A stretch of DNA of 64,000 nt from Parvibaculum sp045863935 (GCF_045863935.1 NZ_BTVP01000012.1:1-64000), one strand, 5' to 3'; numbered from the stretch's first letter, positions 1 to 11,900 are shown. Numbers and translations: made by a program. The notes: generated from the sequence alone by a model not told the origin.

Positions 1-446
1 CTGTGCTGCGGCATGCCCCAGTCGGCGGCGGGGTCGAAGAGACCGAGAACGCCGACCGTCGTGTTGATGCCGAAGCGGCTCGCCGTCGTGCCGGCGCGTT
101 CCCACTCGCCTTGCAGGAGGTCGTTGGCGAGGATCACCGGGCTTCTCAGATTGTCGAGGAAGTTACGCACGCCGTCGCGACCGGGTTCCGGCACCACGCC
201 GTCGTACCAGGTGGCGACGGGCTTCAGCAGGATCGTGTCGAAGAACTTGTTGAGTTCAAAGAAATAGCGATTCATCGGCTCGAGCGGATCGTTCTCGTCC
301 GCGCCATTGTCGGCGGTCGCTTGTGCGGCAGGCTCGTCGGCCGCCATGGCCGCGTGCGGCGCCGACGTCAGGCCGAACAGCAGCGCGAGCGTGAGGATCG
401 CCTGCATCGCGATGTGCCGTATGCCTGTCCGGTCTCTGGTCTTCAT
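1..446 (-). CDS. MlaA/VacJ-family phospholipid-transport protein, N-terminal part
   Basis: Partial gene, reading leftward and continuing past base 1; 148 codons are visible from the ATG at 446. After a hydrophobic signal-like segment (about residues 13-35, cleavage plausible after AHAAMA) comes NDPLEPMNRYFFELNKFFD and then RSPVILANDLLQGEW and FGINTTVGVLGLFDPA, the family signature of MlaA (VacJ). MlaA is the outer-membrane component of the Mla system that removes mislocalised phospholipids from the outer leaflet. E. coli MlaA is a lipoprotein, but the visible signal segment here contains no cysteine, so a lipobox is missing with this start. The gene is divergent from the ArsR-methyltransferase gene at 745. 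Family assignment is firm; the missing lipid anchor depends on the start codon. Confidence 0.85.
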   Translation of the reverse strand, partial: MKTRDRTGIRHIAMQAILTLALLFGLTSAPHAAMAADEPAAQATADNGADENDPLEPMNRYFFELNKFFDTILLKPVATWYDGVVPEPGRDGVRNFLDNLRSPVILANDLLQGEWERAGTTASRFGINTTVGVLGLFDPAADWGMPQH

Positions 447-580
447 GTCAGCCCGTTCCAATCCTGTGCCCCGGCGAGTCTCGTGCCGTCCCGTCGCCGC
501 AAGCATTCCGTCTGCGGCTTAATTCCATATGAACAAAGGGTCTTTTTCTGCAGTTTCTTGCCGATTCCCGCACCCCAACG

Positions 581-605
581 GCCCTCCTAGCTACCATAGG
601 AGGGC
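581..605. promoter_or_regulatory. Perfect 9-bp inverted repeat in the divergent mlaA/arsR-methyltransferase spacer
   Basis: GCCCTCCTA at 581-589 and TAGGAGGGC at 597-605 form a perfect inverted repeat with a 7-base loop in the 298-base region between two divergent genes. It could be an operator or a transcript hairpin. There is no T-run on either side, so it is not a convincing terminator. Confidence 0.4.
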
Positions 606-693
606 AAGGTTAACCAGCATGGGGCAAGCGGCCGGGATCAGAATCCCGTGAGGCGTCGAGAAAACGTCACAGTCGAGAAAAAGGTTTTGAAAG

Positions 694-713
694 ACATAAA
701 GATATGTTTATAT
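694..713. promoter_or_regulatory. Candidate SahR-type operator upstream of the methionine locus
   Basis: ATAAA (696-700), six bases GATATG, then TTTAT (707-711) make an AT-rich inverted repeat that stands out in GC-rich sequence, 33 bases before the ArsR-methyltransferase start. The flanks (AC before, AT after) nearly extend the symmetry. ArsR-family SahR regulators of the SAM cycle are known to bind ATAAA-containing palindromes of this kind, and the downstream genes are metF and methionine synthase. Autoregulation and control of the operon are inferred. Confidence 0.5.
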
Positions 714-744
714 CCTTCGCGAAACCGTAAGGACTGACTGGCAC

Positions 745-1737
745 ATGGAGCAACTTCTCGCAGGATTGCGGGCGGCAGGCGAGCCTACAAGGCTGCGTCT
801 TCTGGCCCTTCTGGCGCATAGCGAGCTGACGGTCACGGAACTGACGCAGATTCTGCGGCAGAGCCAGCCCCGCGTCAGCCGGCATCTCAAGCTGCTGTGC
901 GAGGCAGGACTGCTGGAGCGCTTTCGTGAGGGAAGCTGGGTTTTCTATCGCCTGGCGGGCAGCGGGCCGGTTGCCGAACTCGCCGACGTTCTGAGCGGGC
1001 TCATCCCGCAAGAGGACCTCGTCATTGCGAGGGATCTCGAGCGGCTGGAGGCGGTGCGGACGGCACGGGCGGAAAAGGCTGCGGCTTATTTCCGGGCCAA
1101 TGCCGAGGAGTGGGACAGGATCCGGTCCCTCTATGTGCCGGAAGACAAGGTGGAGCAGGCGATGCTCCAGCTCGGTGGTTCCAGCGCGATCGAACTCGTG
1201 GCGGATCTCGGTACCGGCACCGGACGGATGCTGGAACTTTTCGGGCCGAAGGCCAAAGCAGGGCTCGGTATCGATCTCAGCCCGGAAATGCTGGCGCTCG
1301 CCCGCGCTCAACTTGAGCAGCGCTCGCTTCAGCACTGCTCGGTCCGGCAGGGCGATCTCTACGATCTGCCCATGCAGGACGAGACGGTCGATCTCGTGAC
1401 GTTGCACATGGTGCTTCACTATCTCGACGATCCGGCCGCTTCCATCGCCGAGGCCGCGCGCGTGCTGAAGCCGGGCGGGCGGTTGCTGATTGCGGATTTT
1501 GCACCGCATGAGCTGGATTTTCTCCGCGAGAGCCATGCGCACCGGCGGCTCGGATTCGCGGAAGACGAAGTGAACGAATGGCTCGCGGATGCCGGTCTGG
1601 ACGTCGCGGAGACAAGGGTTCTGCCTCCGGAAGGTGGCGAAGACGCAAAGCTCACCGTGTTGATCTGGGTTGCCGACAAGCGCGGTGAACCCGCCCGGCG
1701 CGCCGCGGCCAAAGTCGAATTCGAAGGAGTGAAGTAG
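745..1737 (+). CDS. ArsR-family regulator fused to a SAM-dependent methyltransferase (SahR-like)
   Basis: 330 residues. Residues 1-95 are a winged-helix ArsR domain (EPTRLRLLALL, then the recognition helix region QSQPRVSRHLKLLCEAGLL). Residues about 105-315 are a class I methyltransferase fold with the SAM motif DLGTGTGRMLELF, then GIDLSPEMLALAR and the post-motif VLKPGGRLLIADF. The gene is followed after 5 bases by metF and then by both methionine-synthase genes, so it is the likely local regulator of methionine/SAM recycling, sensing S-adenosylhomocysteine or SAM. ArsR metal-binding cysteine motifs are absent from the HTH domain, consistent with a non-metal effector. The enzymatic activity of the methyltransferase domain is unproven; it may act as the ligand sensor. 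Confidence 0.85.
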   Translation: MEQLLAGLRAAGEPTRLRLLALLAHSELTVTELTQILRQSQPRVSRHLKLLCEAGLLERFREGSWVFYRLAGSGPVAELADVLSGLIPQEDLVIARDLERLEAVRTARAEKAAAYFRANAEEWDRIRSLYVPEDKVEQAMLQLGGSSAIELVADLGTGTGRMLELFGPKAKAGLGIDLSPEMLALARAQLEQRSLQHCSVRQGDLYDLPMQDETVDLVTLHMVLHYLDDPAASIAEAARVLKPGGRLLIADFAPHELDFLRESHAHRRLGFAEDEVNEWLADAGLDVAETRVLPPEGGEDAKLTVLIWVADKRGEPARRAAAKVEFEGVK

Positions 1738-1742
1738 AGGCA

Positions 1743-2645
1743 ATGGCGAAGACGCAGAAAAAAGACGTAAACGAGCGGACGCGCGTGTCGTTCGAGTTCT
1801 TCCCTCCGAAGACGCCGGAGATGGAGGAGACGCTGTGGAAGTCCATTCGCCGGCTTGAGCCGCTTCAGCCGGAATTCGTATCCGTGACTTACGGAGCGGG
1901 CGGGTCGACGCGCGAGCGCACGCATGCAACGGTGAAGCGCATTCACGACGAGACGTCGCTGGAGCCCGTGGCGCATCTGACCTGCGTCGGTGCCTCGCGC
2001 GTGGAAGTCGACGATGTCATCCGCGGTTACTGGGATGCGGGCATCCGGCACATCGTGGCATTGCGCGGCGACATGCCCGAACTCGGCGCGCCTTACCAGC
2101 CGCACCCAGAAGGTTATCAGTCGACGCCGGAGCTCATCGAAGGCATCTGCAAGATCGCGGACTTCGACGTTATCGTGTCGGCCTATCCCGAGAAACATCC
2201 GGAATCGGTTTCGATCGACGCCGATATCGAACTCCTGAAGCGAAAAGTCGATGCAGGCGCGACACGTGCCATCACGCAGTTCGTCTTCGATACGGACAAG
2301 CATATCCGCTTCCTTGAAAAGGCGAGAGCGGCGGGCGTCGAAGTGCCGATCGTTCCGGGCATCATGCCGACGACGAACTTCAAGGGAACGAAGCGCATGG
2401 CGGGCCGCTGCGGCGCGAGCATTCCGAAATGGCTCGACGACTATTATATCGGTCTCGACGACGACCTGCCGACGCGGAAGCTGATCGCGGCCTATGTGGC
2501 GGCCGAGCAGGTCAATCGTTTGCGGAGCTACGGCTTCGACCGTTTTCACTTCTACACGCTTAACCAGGCGGATCTCACCTTTGCGATCTGTCATGTGCTG
2601 GGACTTCGCCCTCAACCCGTTCCGGCAGAACCGGAAGCAGTCTGA
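1743..2645 (+). CDS. metF: 5,10-methylenetetrahydrofolate reductase
   Basis: 300 residues, the normal length for bacterial MetF. This flavoenzyme reduces 5,10-methylene-THF to 5-methyl-THF, the methyl donor for methionine synthase. Visible family blocks are VSFEFFPPKTPEMEE (about residues 10-25), SVTYGAGGSTRERTH, HLTCVGAS and HIVALRGDMPE. The start is 5 bases after the regulator stop, with purine-rich AGAGG just upstream. The methionine-synthase genes follow directly, so substrate production and use are encoded together. Confidence 0.95.
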   Translation: MAKTQKKDVNERTRVSFEFFPPKTPEMEETLWKSIRRLEPLQPEFVSVTYGAGGSTRERTHATVKRIHDETSLEPVAHLTCVGASRVEVDDVIRGYWDAGIRHIVALRGDMPELGAPYQPHPEGYQSTPELIEGICKIADFDVIVSAYPEKHPESVSIDADIELLKRKVDAGATRAITQFVFDTDKHIRFLEKARAAGVEVPIVPGIMPTTNFKGTKRMAGRCGASIPKWLDDYYIGLDDDLPTRKLIAAYVAAEQVNRLRSYGFDRFHFYTLNQADLTFAICHVLGLRPQPVPAEPEAV

Positions 2646-2678
2646 GCCGCGAAACGACCCGCACCTGGAGGAATGAAC

Positions 2679-3752
2679 ATGTCTCACCCGAAAACACGCG
2701 AAGAACGCATCGCCCACCTGAAGAAGGAAGTGAAGGAGCGCGTGCTCATTCTCGATGGCGCGATGGGTACGATGATCCAGCGCTACAAGTTGCGTGAAGA
2801 GGACTATCGCGGCGAGCGCTTCAAGGATCACGAGTACGATGTGAAGGGCAATAACGAGCTCATTTCGCTCGTTCAGCCGGATATCCTGCGCGACATCCAC
2901 CTTCAATATTACAGGGCCGGTGCGGATTTCGCCGAGACCAATACGTTCGGCGCGACGCGCATCGCCCAGGCCGACTACCACATGGAAGACCTCGCCTATG
3001 AGATGAATGTGGCGAGCGCACGGATCGCGCGCGAGGCGGCAGACATCTGCGAGAAGGAGGAGCCGGGCCGCGTCTGCTATGTGGCGGGGGTGCTCGGGCC
3101 GACGAACCGCACGGCGTCCATTTCGCCGGATGTGAACGATCCGGGCTTCCGCAACGTCGACTTCGACCGGCTCTACGAGGCCTATAAGGAAGCGACGAAG
3201 GGGCTGATCGAGGGCGGCGCCGACACCATTCTCGTCGAAACGATCTTCGACACTTTGAACGCCAAGGCGGCGCTCTATGCGGTGGAAGACGTCTTCGAGG
3301 AACTCGGCTTCGAGCTGCCCGTGATGATTTCGGGCACCATCACCGATATGTCCGGCCGTCTCCTCTCCGGGCAGACGCCGGAAGCCTTCTGGAACTCGGT
3401 CCGGCATGTGCAACCTTTCTCCATCGGGCTCAATTGCGCGCTCGGTGCGAAGGAGATGCGTCAGCACATCGACACGCTTTCGCGTATCTCCGATACGAAT
3501 GTGTCGGCGCATCCGAATGCGGGCCTGCCGAACGAGATGGGCGAGTACGACGAAAGCCCGGCGCAGATGTCGGCGCTTGTCGGCGAGTTTGCGCAATCGG
3601 GCCTCGTCAACATTCTCGGCGGGTGTTGCGGCACGACGCCGGACCATATCAAGGCCATCGCGGATGCGGTGAAGGCCGGAAAACCGCGCGACATTCCGGA
3701 GGTCGAGCGGCGGATGCGGCTTTCCGGCCTCGAGCCTTTCGCGGCCGACTGA
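2679..3752 (+). CDS. Methionine synthase, homocysteine-binding subunit (split MetH, N-terminal module)
   Basis: 357 residues from the ATG at 2679. Another in-frame ATG at 2673 abuts the GGAGGA ribosome site (2667-2672) with no spacer, so 2679 is preferred. This is the homocysteine S-methyltransferase barrel: ILDGAMGTMIQ near the start, ETNTFGATRIAQADY, and the zinc ligands Cys253 (GLNCALG) plus Cys316 and Cys317 (GGCCGTTP). It equals the first module of E. coli MetH and ends there. The folate, cobalamin and reactivation modules are a separate gene 88 bases downstream, so the two products must assemble or act in trans. Confidence 0.92.
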   Translation: MSHPKTREERIAHLKKEVKERVLILDGAMGTMIQRYKLREEDYRGERFKDHEYDVKGNNELISLVQPDILRDIHLQYYRAGADFAETNTFGATRIAQADYHMEDLAYEMNVASARIAREAADICEKEEPGRVCYVAGVLGPTNRTASISPDVNDPGFRNVDFDRLYEAYKEATKGLIEGGADTILVETIFDTLNAKAALYAVEDVFEELGFELPVMISGTITDMSGRLLSGQTPEAFWNSVRHVQPFSIGLNCALGAKEMRQHIDTLSRISDTNVSAHPNAGLPNEMGEYDESPAQMSALVGEFAQSGLVNILGGCCGTTPDHIKAIADAVKAGKPRDIPEVERRMRLSGLEPFAAD

Positions 3753-3840
3753 GCCACGCATCGAAAAGGCGGGCCGCTGCGCTCTTCGAGCCGGCGGCCA
3801 TGTCCGAAACCAATACGAGTAAAATTCAGATCGGGATGAG

Positions 3841-6522
<2,682 letters not shown>

Positions 6523-6525
6523 CAA

Positions 6526-6885
6526 TCAGCCGAGCGTTTTTGCCCATTTTTCGGACCAGACGGTGAGGGGCGTGAGGTGCGAAAGCAGCTCGCGCCCCCA
6601 TTTTGTGAGCGCATAGCCTTCGTCGGGCTTGAGCTCGACAAGGAGCGCATCGCGCATTTCCGCGAGCCTTGTGTTCAGAACGCTCGGCGACGTGCCGCCG
6701 CATGCGGCCTGCAAGTCGCGGAAATTGAGCGGCTCGTCACGCAGTTCCCAGAGAATACGCAAGACCCAGCGCCGGCCGAGAAGGTCGAGCAGGGCCATGA
6801 CCGGCCGGCCGGTCGAAGACCCGCGCACGCGGCGGCCGGGGCGGGGAGGGCTTTTTGCCTGCTTCGTCATGGATTGTTTCGTCAT
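6526..6885 (-). CDS. HxlR-family winged-helix transcriptional regulator
   Basis: 119 residues. The HxlR core is visible from residue 29: VMALLDLLGRRWVLRILWEL, then FRDLQAACGGTSPSVLNTRLAEMRDALLV and YALTKWGRELL. The N-terminus has two similar starts (MTKQSMTKQ); the second ATG at 6870 is an alternative. It is divergent from the carboxymuconolactone-decarboxylase-like gene, and a perfect TTGCTAC/GTAGCAA palindrome sits at that gene's start. The simplest reading is repression of the neighbour by this protein. The effector is unknown; HxlR proteins often answer to reactive electrophiles or quinones. Confidence 0.85.
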   Translation of the reverse strand: MTKQSMTKQAKSPPRPGRRVRGSSTGRPVMALLDLLGRRWVLRILWELRDEPLNFRDLQAACGGTSPSVLNTRLAEMRDALLVELKPDEGYALTKWGRELLSHLTPLTVWSEKWAKTLG

Positions 6886-6932
6886 GAGGCGAGAATAGGA
6901 CTTGCGCTACGAAAAGAGAAGCGCCATCTTGT

Positions 6933-6953
6933 TTGCTACGTTAATAGTAGCAA
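6933..6953. promoter_or_regulatory. Perfect 7-7-7 palindrome, probable HxlR operator
   Basis: TTGCTAC (6933-6939), a 7-base spacer (GTTAATA) and GTAGCAA (6947-6953) form a perfect inverted repeat between the HxlR gene and the divergent gene. Its right arm overlaps the first base of an ATG at 6953, which favours the downstream ATG at 6965 as the true start of the regulated gene. Confidence 0.6.
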
Positions 6954-6964
6954 TGGAACCGATC

Positions 6965-7510
6965 ATGACCCCTCGCATCGAACCAGCCGCAAGGCCATAT
7001 GAAGCGGATATGGAGAAAACGCTCGAGAGGCTGATGCCGCCTGGCGTCGAGCCGCTTGTTCTTTTCCGGACATTGGCGCGCAACCCCCGCGTCTTCCGGC
7101 GTTTCATGGCGGGCGGGTTGCTCGACAAGGGAACGCTCACGCTGCGCGAACGCGAGATCGTGATCGACCGCGCCTGCGCGCGGTGCGGCGGCGAATATGA
7201 GTGGGGCGTGCATGTCGCGTTCTTCGCGGACAAGGTCGGCTTCGGCGAGGAGGAGATTGCGGCGACGGCGGCGGCGGGTACCGATGCTGCCTGCTGGACG
7301 CCGCGCGAGCGGCTGATCCTGCGTCTCGTCGACCAGCTTCACGATACGAGCAATGTGGACGACGACCTCTGGGGTCAGCTCAAGGCCGAATTCAGCGACG
7401 AGCAATTGCTGGAACTCGTCGTGCTCACCGGCCTCTATCACATGGTCTCGTTCACGGTGAATGCGCTTCGCCTGCCGCTGGAGCCCTATGCGGCGCGCTT
7501 TCCAGATTGA
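6965..7510 (+). CDS. Carboxymuconolactone decarboxylase-like (AhpD-fold) protein
   Basis: 181 residues from the ATG at 6965 (an alternative ATG at 6953 lies inside the palindrome). The conserved block IDRACARCGGEYEWGVHVAFF and the following helices (FGEEEIAAT, WTPRERLILRLVDQLHDTSNVDDDLW, LLELVVLTGLYHMVSFTVNAL) are typical of the CMD family. Relatives act as peroxidase partners or decarboxylases, and the substrate here cannot be told. Two cysteines are spaced CARC. The adjacent HxlR regulator suggests induction by a small electrophile. Confidence 0.8.
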   Translation: MTPRIEPAARPYEADMEKTLERLMPPGVEPLVLFRTLARNPRVFRRFMAGGLLDKGTLTLREREIVIDRACARCGGEYEWGVHVAFFADKVGFGEEEIAATAAAGTDAACWTPRERLILRLVDQLHDTSNVDDDLWGQLKAEFSDEQLLELVVLTGLYHMVSFTVNALRLPLEPYAARFPD

Positions 7511-7517
7511 AAAATGA

Positions 7518-7546
7518 AGAGGGCGCATGTTTGTCATGCGCCCTCT
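7518..7546. terminator. Strong hairpin, probably bidirectional terminator
   Basis: A 12-bp perfect stem (7518-7529 with 7535-7546, AGAGGGCGCATG and its complement) has a 5-base loop and begins 7 bases after the CMD-like gene. The minus-strand exit runs into TCATTTTTC, a better T-tract than the plus side, so it may end transcription from both directions. Confidence 0.7.
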
Positions 7547-7593
7547 GGAATTCTTGAATGCTGTCTGCCCTTCGAGGGGGGCGGCGTGTCCAG

Positions 7594-7674
7594 TCAGAAC
7601 ACGCCCATCGTTATGGCGCCAACAAAGAGAAATGCCAGTCCGGTCGCCAGGTACCCAATCTTCATCGCAAGCAT
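7594..7674 (-). CDS. Possible 26-residue single-span membrane peptide
   Basis: A short reading frame starts at the ATG at 7674, with a GGGAGG ribosome site about 5 bases upstream. It encodes 26 residues that are almost all hydrophobic after the first five (IGYLATGLAFLFVGAI, ending MGVF). That is one transmembrane helix and nothing else. It sits alone between a terminator hairpin at 7518-7546 and the oxidoreductase gene. The strong ribosome site and clean helix support a real gene, but no function can be assigned. Bases 7675-7918 upstream show no other supported gene. Confidence 0.5.
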   Translation of the reverse strand: MLAMKIGYLATGLAFLFVGAITMGVF

Positions 7675-7918
7675 TCCGGCCTCCCGTATCTTGGGTGGAG
7701 GAGGACTCTCGGGCCGAACGATGCCGTTTCGCAAGAGGAATCGTGGCTGCGCTGCGGCATGGGTTTGAAGGCATTTGAAGATCGTGCCGCAAGCCTTTGA
7801 ATCAGGCTCCGGAATCGCATGTGAATGAATTTCTGTCAGTGTCATCGATTCGTCGCGTATGAGGCGCGGCGGCGGCGGCAAGGCGGCGGATGTGCATTTT
7901 CCGCTTCGTCGCTGTGGT

Positions 7919-8899
7919 TCACTGGCGGAAGTGGATGACGGGCTTGCCGATGCTCTCGCGGTCGAGAAGCCGTTGCAGAACGGAAGGCGCCTGCGCCAAG
8001 GGGAAGCTCGCCGAAGGTTCGGGATTGATGCGGCCTTCGCTTGCCCAGTCCGTCAGTGTCCTGAGCAGCGGAATGTTCGCGGCCGGATCGGCGCGGACAT
8101 AGCCGCCCCAGTCGACACCGACGATGGAGCTGCGCTTCAGCAGCGGCAGGTTCAACGGAATGCGCGGAATGTCGCCCGCGGCGAATCCGACGACGAGGTG
8201 GCGTCCGCCCGGCGCGAGACACCGGAAGGCCGTTTCGGACATATCGCCGCCGACCGGATCGTAGACGAGATCGACGTCGCGCCGTCCCGTCAGCGGTTCG
8301 AGCGTCTTGCGCCAGTCGGGCGCCGTGTAGTCGATGGCGAAGTCCGCGCCGCGCGCCACCGCGGCCTTGCGCTTTTCTTCGGTGGATGCCGCCGCGACGA
8401 CGGTTGCGCCCATCGCCTTCGCGACATCGATGGCCGCCATGCCGACGCCGCCCGCCGCGCCGAGCACCAGCACGGTTTCGCCGGGTTTGAGATGACCGCA
8501 GGTCTCGAAGCCGTAAAGCGCGGTGCAATAGGAGACGATGAAACCGGCGGCGGCCTCCGCGCTCATTATCGCGGGTACCGGAATGCAGGTGGCGGCGGGA
8601 AGCGCGATCTTTTCCGCGAGCGCGCCCACGGGCGAGAGCGCCATCACGCGTTTGCCCATCAGTGCTGCCGGCGCGTCTTCGCCGAGCGCGACGACCTTGC
8701 CCGCGACTTCGCTTCCCGGCGTGAAGGGAAGCGGCGTCTTCACCTGATAAAGCCCGGCGACGAGCAGCGCATCGACATAGCCGAGGCCCGCCGCTTCCGT
8801 CTCGATCACGACCTGCCCGCGTCCGGGTGCGGGATCGGGGAGGTCTTCGAGCGTCAGCGTGGAGGGCGCACCGTAGTTGACGCAACGGATGGCTTGCAT
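7919..8899 (-). CDS. NADPH:quinone oxidoreductase-like MDR-family protein
   Basis: 326 residues. The MDR (zinc-free quinone-oxidoreductase branch) layout is clear: GroES-like N-terminus with PFTPGSEVAGKVVALG, then the nucleotide-binding motif VLGAAGGVGMAAIDVAKAMGA and YDPVGGDMSETAF. The structural-zinc cysteine cluster of alcohol dehydrogenases is missing, as expected for this branch. The start ATG is preceded by AGGAGA. It lies just downstream of, and on the same strand as, the 5-oxoprolinase-type gene. The physiological substrate is unknown. Confidence 0.85.
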   Translation of the reverse strand: MQAIRCVNYGAPSTLTLEDLPDPAPGRGQVVIETEAAGLGYVDALLVAGLYQVKTPLPFTPGSEVAGKVVALGEDAPAALMGKRVMALSPVGALAEKIALPAATCIPVPAIMSAEAAAGFIVSYCTALYGFETCGHLKPGETVLVLGAAGGVGMAAIDVAKAMGATVVAAASTEEKRKAAVARGADFAIDYTAPDWRKTLEPLTGRRDVDLVYDPVGGDMSETAFRCLAPGGRHLVVGFAAGDIPRIPLNLPLLKRSSIVGVDWGGYVRADPAANIPLLRTLTDWASEGRINPEPSASFPLAQAPSVLQRLLDRESIGKPVIHFRQ

Positions 8900-8962
8900 T
8901 CGTCTTTCTCCTGACTTTCCGGTGCGCGCATCATGCGCGCCGGGAGAAAAGATGCAAGCGGC

Positions 8963-11900
8963 TCAGGGCTTTCCGTAGCCGCCGCCTCCCGGCGTCATGG
9001 CGATCACGGTGTCGCCCGCATCGAGTTCCGCCGTCGCGGAACCGGCAAGCGTTTCGACAGTGCCATCGGCGCGGCGGATATCGTTCCGCCCGAGCGCGCC
9101 ATCGCTTCCGCCCGCAAGGCCCGAAGGCGCGACGATGCGATGCGTCGAAAGGATGGAGAGGTGCATGGGCTCGCGGAAGCGGATCGCACGCACCGCGCCA
9201 TCGCCGCCTTTGTGCTTTCCCTTGCCGCCCGAACCCTTGCGGATGGAAAATTCCTCCAGCAGAACGGGGAAGCGCCATTCGAGCACTTCCGGATCGGTGA
9301 GGCGCGAATTCGTCATATGCGTCTGCACGGCGTCGGCGCCGTCGAAGCCGGGTCCCGCGCCCGCGCCGCCCGCAATCGTCTCGTAATACTGGTAGCGACC
9401 GTTGCCGAAAGTCAGGTTGTTCATCGTGCCCTGCGCCGAGGCCATGGCGCCGAAGGCGCTGAACAGCGCATCCGTCACTGCCTGGCTCGTCTCCACATTG
9501 CCGCCGGCGACCGCCGCCGGATAGCGCGGGGAAAGCATCGAACCTTCGGGAATGACGATCTCGATGGGCCTGAGGCAGCCTTCGTTCAGCGGAATATCGT
9601 CGTCCACCATGCAGCGGAACACATAAAGCACGGCCGCGCGCGCGACGGCGGAAGGCGCATTGAGGTTGCTGGCGAGTTCCGCGCTCGTGCCGGTGAAGTC
9701 GATCTTCGCCGTTCGCGCTTTCCGGTCGACGCTCACCGCGACATGGATCGCCGATCCGTCATCCATCTTCTGCACGAAGGTCGCGTCCTTCAGCCGGTCG
9801 ATCACACGGCGGACGTTTTCTTCCGCATTGTCCTGCACATGGCGCATATAAGCGATGACGACATCGAGACCGAATTCGGCAACCGTCTTGCGCAGCTCCT
9901 CCGCGCCCTTGCGGCAGGCGGCAATCTGCGCGCGCAGATCGGCGATGTTCTGCTCCGGATTGCGCGCGGGAAATTTGCCGCCGGTCAGCATGGTGCGCAT
10001 CTCCGCTTCGCGGAAGCGGCCCTCCGCGACAATGCGGAAATTGTCGATGAGGATGCCTTCCTCCTCGACGCTCCGCGAATGCGCCGGCATGGAGCCGGGC
10101 GAGATGCCGCCGATATCGGCGTGGTGTCCGCGCGCGGCGACATAGAAGAGGCGCGTCTTTCCTTCCGCGTCATAGACCGGCGCCACCACCGTCACGTCGG
10201 GCAGATGCGTGCCGCCATTATAGGGCGCGTTCAGCACATAAACGTCGCCGGGGCCCATTCCCTCGTTCTGCTCGATCACGGCGCGCACGCTCGCGCCCAT
10301 GGAGCCCAGATGCACCGGCATGTGCGGCGCGTTCGAGACGAGCCCGCCGGCGGAGTCGAAAACGGCGCAGGAGAAGTCGAGCCGTTCCTTGATGTTCACC
10401 GAGGACGCCGTGTTCTGCAGCGTGCCGCCCATCTGTTCGGCGATGGACATGAAACGGTTGTTGCAGATTTCGAGCATCACCGGGTCTGCGTCCGTGCCGA
10501 TGACGGTGCGTCTGGGCAGCGGCGCAACGCGGCGCAGAATAATGTCGTCGGCAAGCGTCACTTCCGCTTCCCATCCGGGCTCCACGGCGATCGTCTGGTT
10601 CGGCTCGATGACGAGCGCGGGCCCGGCGGCCCTGTGGCCGGGCTTCAGCGCTTCGCGCCGGAAGATGGCGGTCTCGATCCATCTGCCTCCCATATGGATG
10701 CGGCGGCGGTCCGCCGCTACCGGGGCGTCCGCTGCGCGCGCCTGCGCGGCAGTCTGGCGGACGCGCGCGCCGCGCTCTTCGGCGGAAACTTCGACGGCCT
10801 CGACGATGATGGTCTTGCCGTCGAAGCTGAAGCCGAACTGCGCGCGATGCACCGCCTCGAATGTCGCCGCGGCTTCGCCGATGTCCTGTGCCGCGAAGGG
10901 GATCTGCAGCGAGGTGTCGCTGCCCTCGTAGCGCAAATGGAGCAGGGGCGTGATGGTCACCTCCGATGCCGCGATGCCTTGCGCCACCAGTTCCTTCGTC
11001 GCATCGCTTGCGAGCGCCGCAATGGCTTCGCCGATTTCACCCTTGAGTTTTTCTTCGAGCGCCTTCGTCACCGTCCGTGCCCGCGAGGCCGAAATGCGCG
11101 CAAGGCCCATGCCATAGGCCGAGAGCAGGCCGGAGAACGGATGGATGTGAACGGTCTTCATGCCGAGAGCGTCGGCGACGAGGCAGGCATGCTGGCCGCC
11201 CGCGCCGCCGAAGCAGGAAAGCGCATAGGCGGTAATGTCGTGACCGCGCTCAATGGAAATTTTCTTGATCGCATTCGCCATGTTCTCAATGGCGACGCGC
11301 AGGAACCCTTCGGCGATCTCTTCGGGCGTCCTCCCGTCGCCGACGCTTTTCGCGAGCTCTGCGAACTGGCCGCGTACGGCTTCGCGGTCGAGGCTTTCGT
11401 TCTGCCCGGGCCCGAAGACGGCGGGAAAGAGGTCGGGCTGGAGCTTTCCCAGCATGACGTTGGCGTCGGTAACGGTCAGCGGCCCGCCGCGCCGGTAACA
11501 GGCGGGGCCGGGATTGGCGCCCGCCGAATCCGGGCCCACCTGGAAGCGTCCGTCCCTGTAGTGAAGGACCGAGCCGCCGCCTGCGGCAACGGTATGAATG
11601 CGCATCATGGGAACGCGCATGCGCACGCCCGCAATCTCCGTTTCGAAGCTCCGCTCGTACTCGCCGTCGTAATGCGACACGTCCGTCGAGGTGCCGCCCA
11701 TGTCGAAGCCGATGACGCGCGCGAACCCTGCTTCTGTCGCCGTTGCCGCTGCGCCGACAATGCCGCCTGCCGGGCCTGAGAGGATCGCGTCCTTCCCCTG
11801 AAAGAAGGCGGCGTCCGTCAATCCGCCGGAAGACTGCATGAAGAAGAGCCGCGTCCCGGCATCTTCCGTTCCGATGGCGCCCGCGATGCGGTCCACATAG

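Noticed and set aside
8933..11779. A 948-codon open frame on the plus strand opposite the oxoprolinase gene
   Set aside because: It mirrors the codon structure of the real gene in GC-rich DNA, has no recognisable domains and is rich in Arg, His and Ala. The minus-strand frame has full family motifs.
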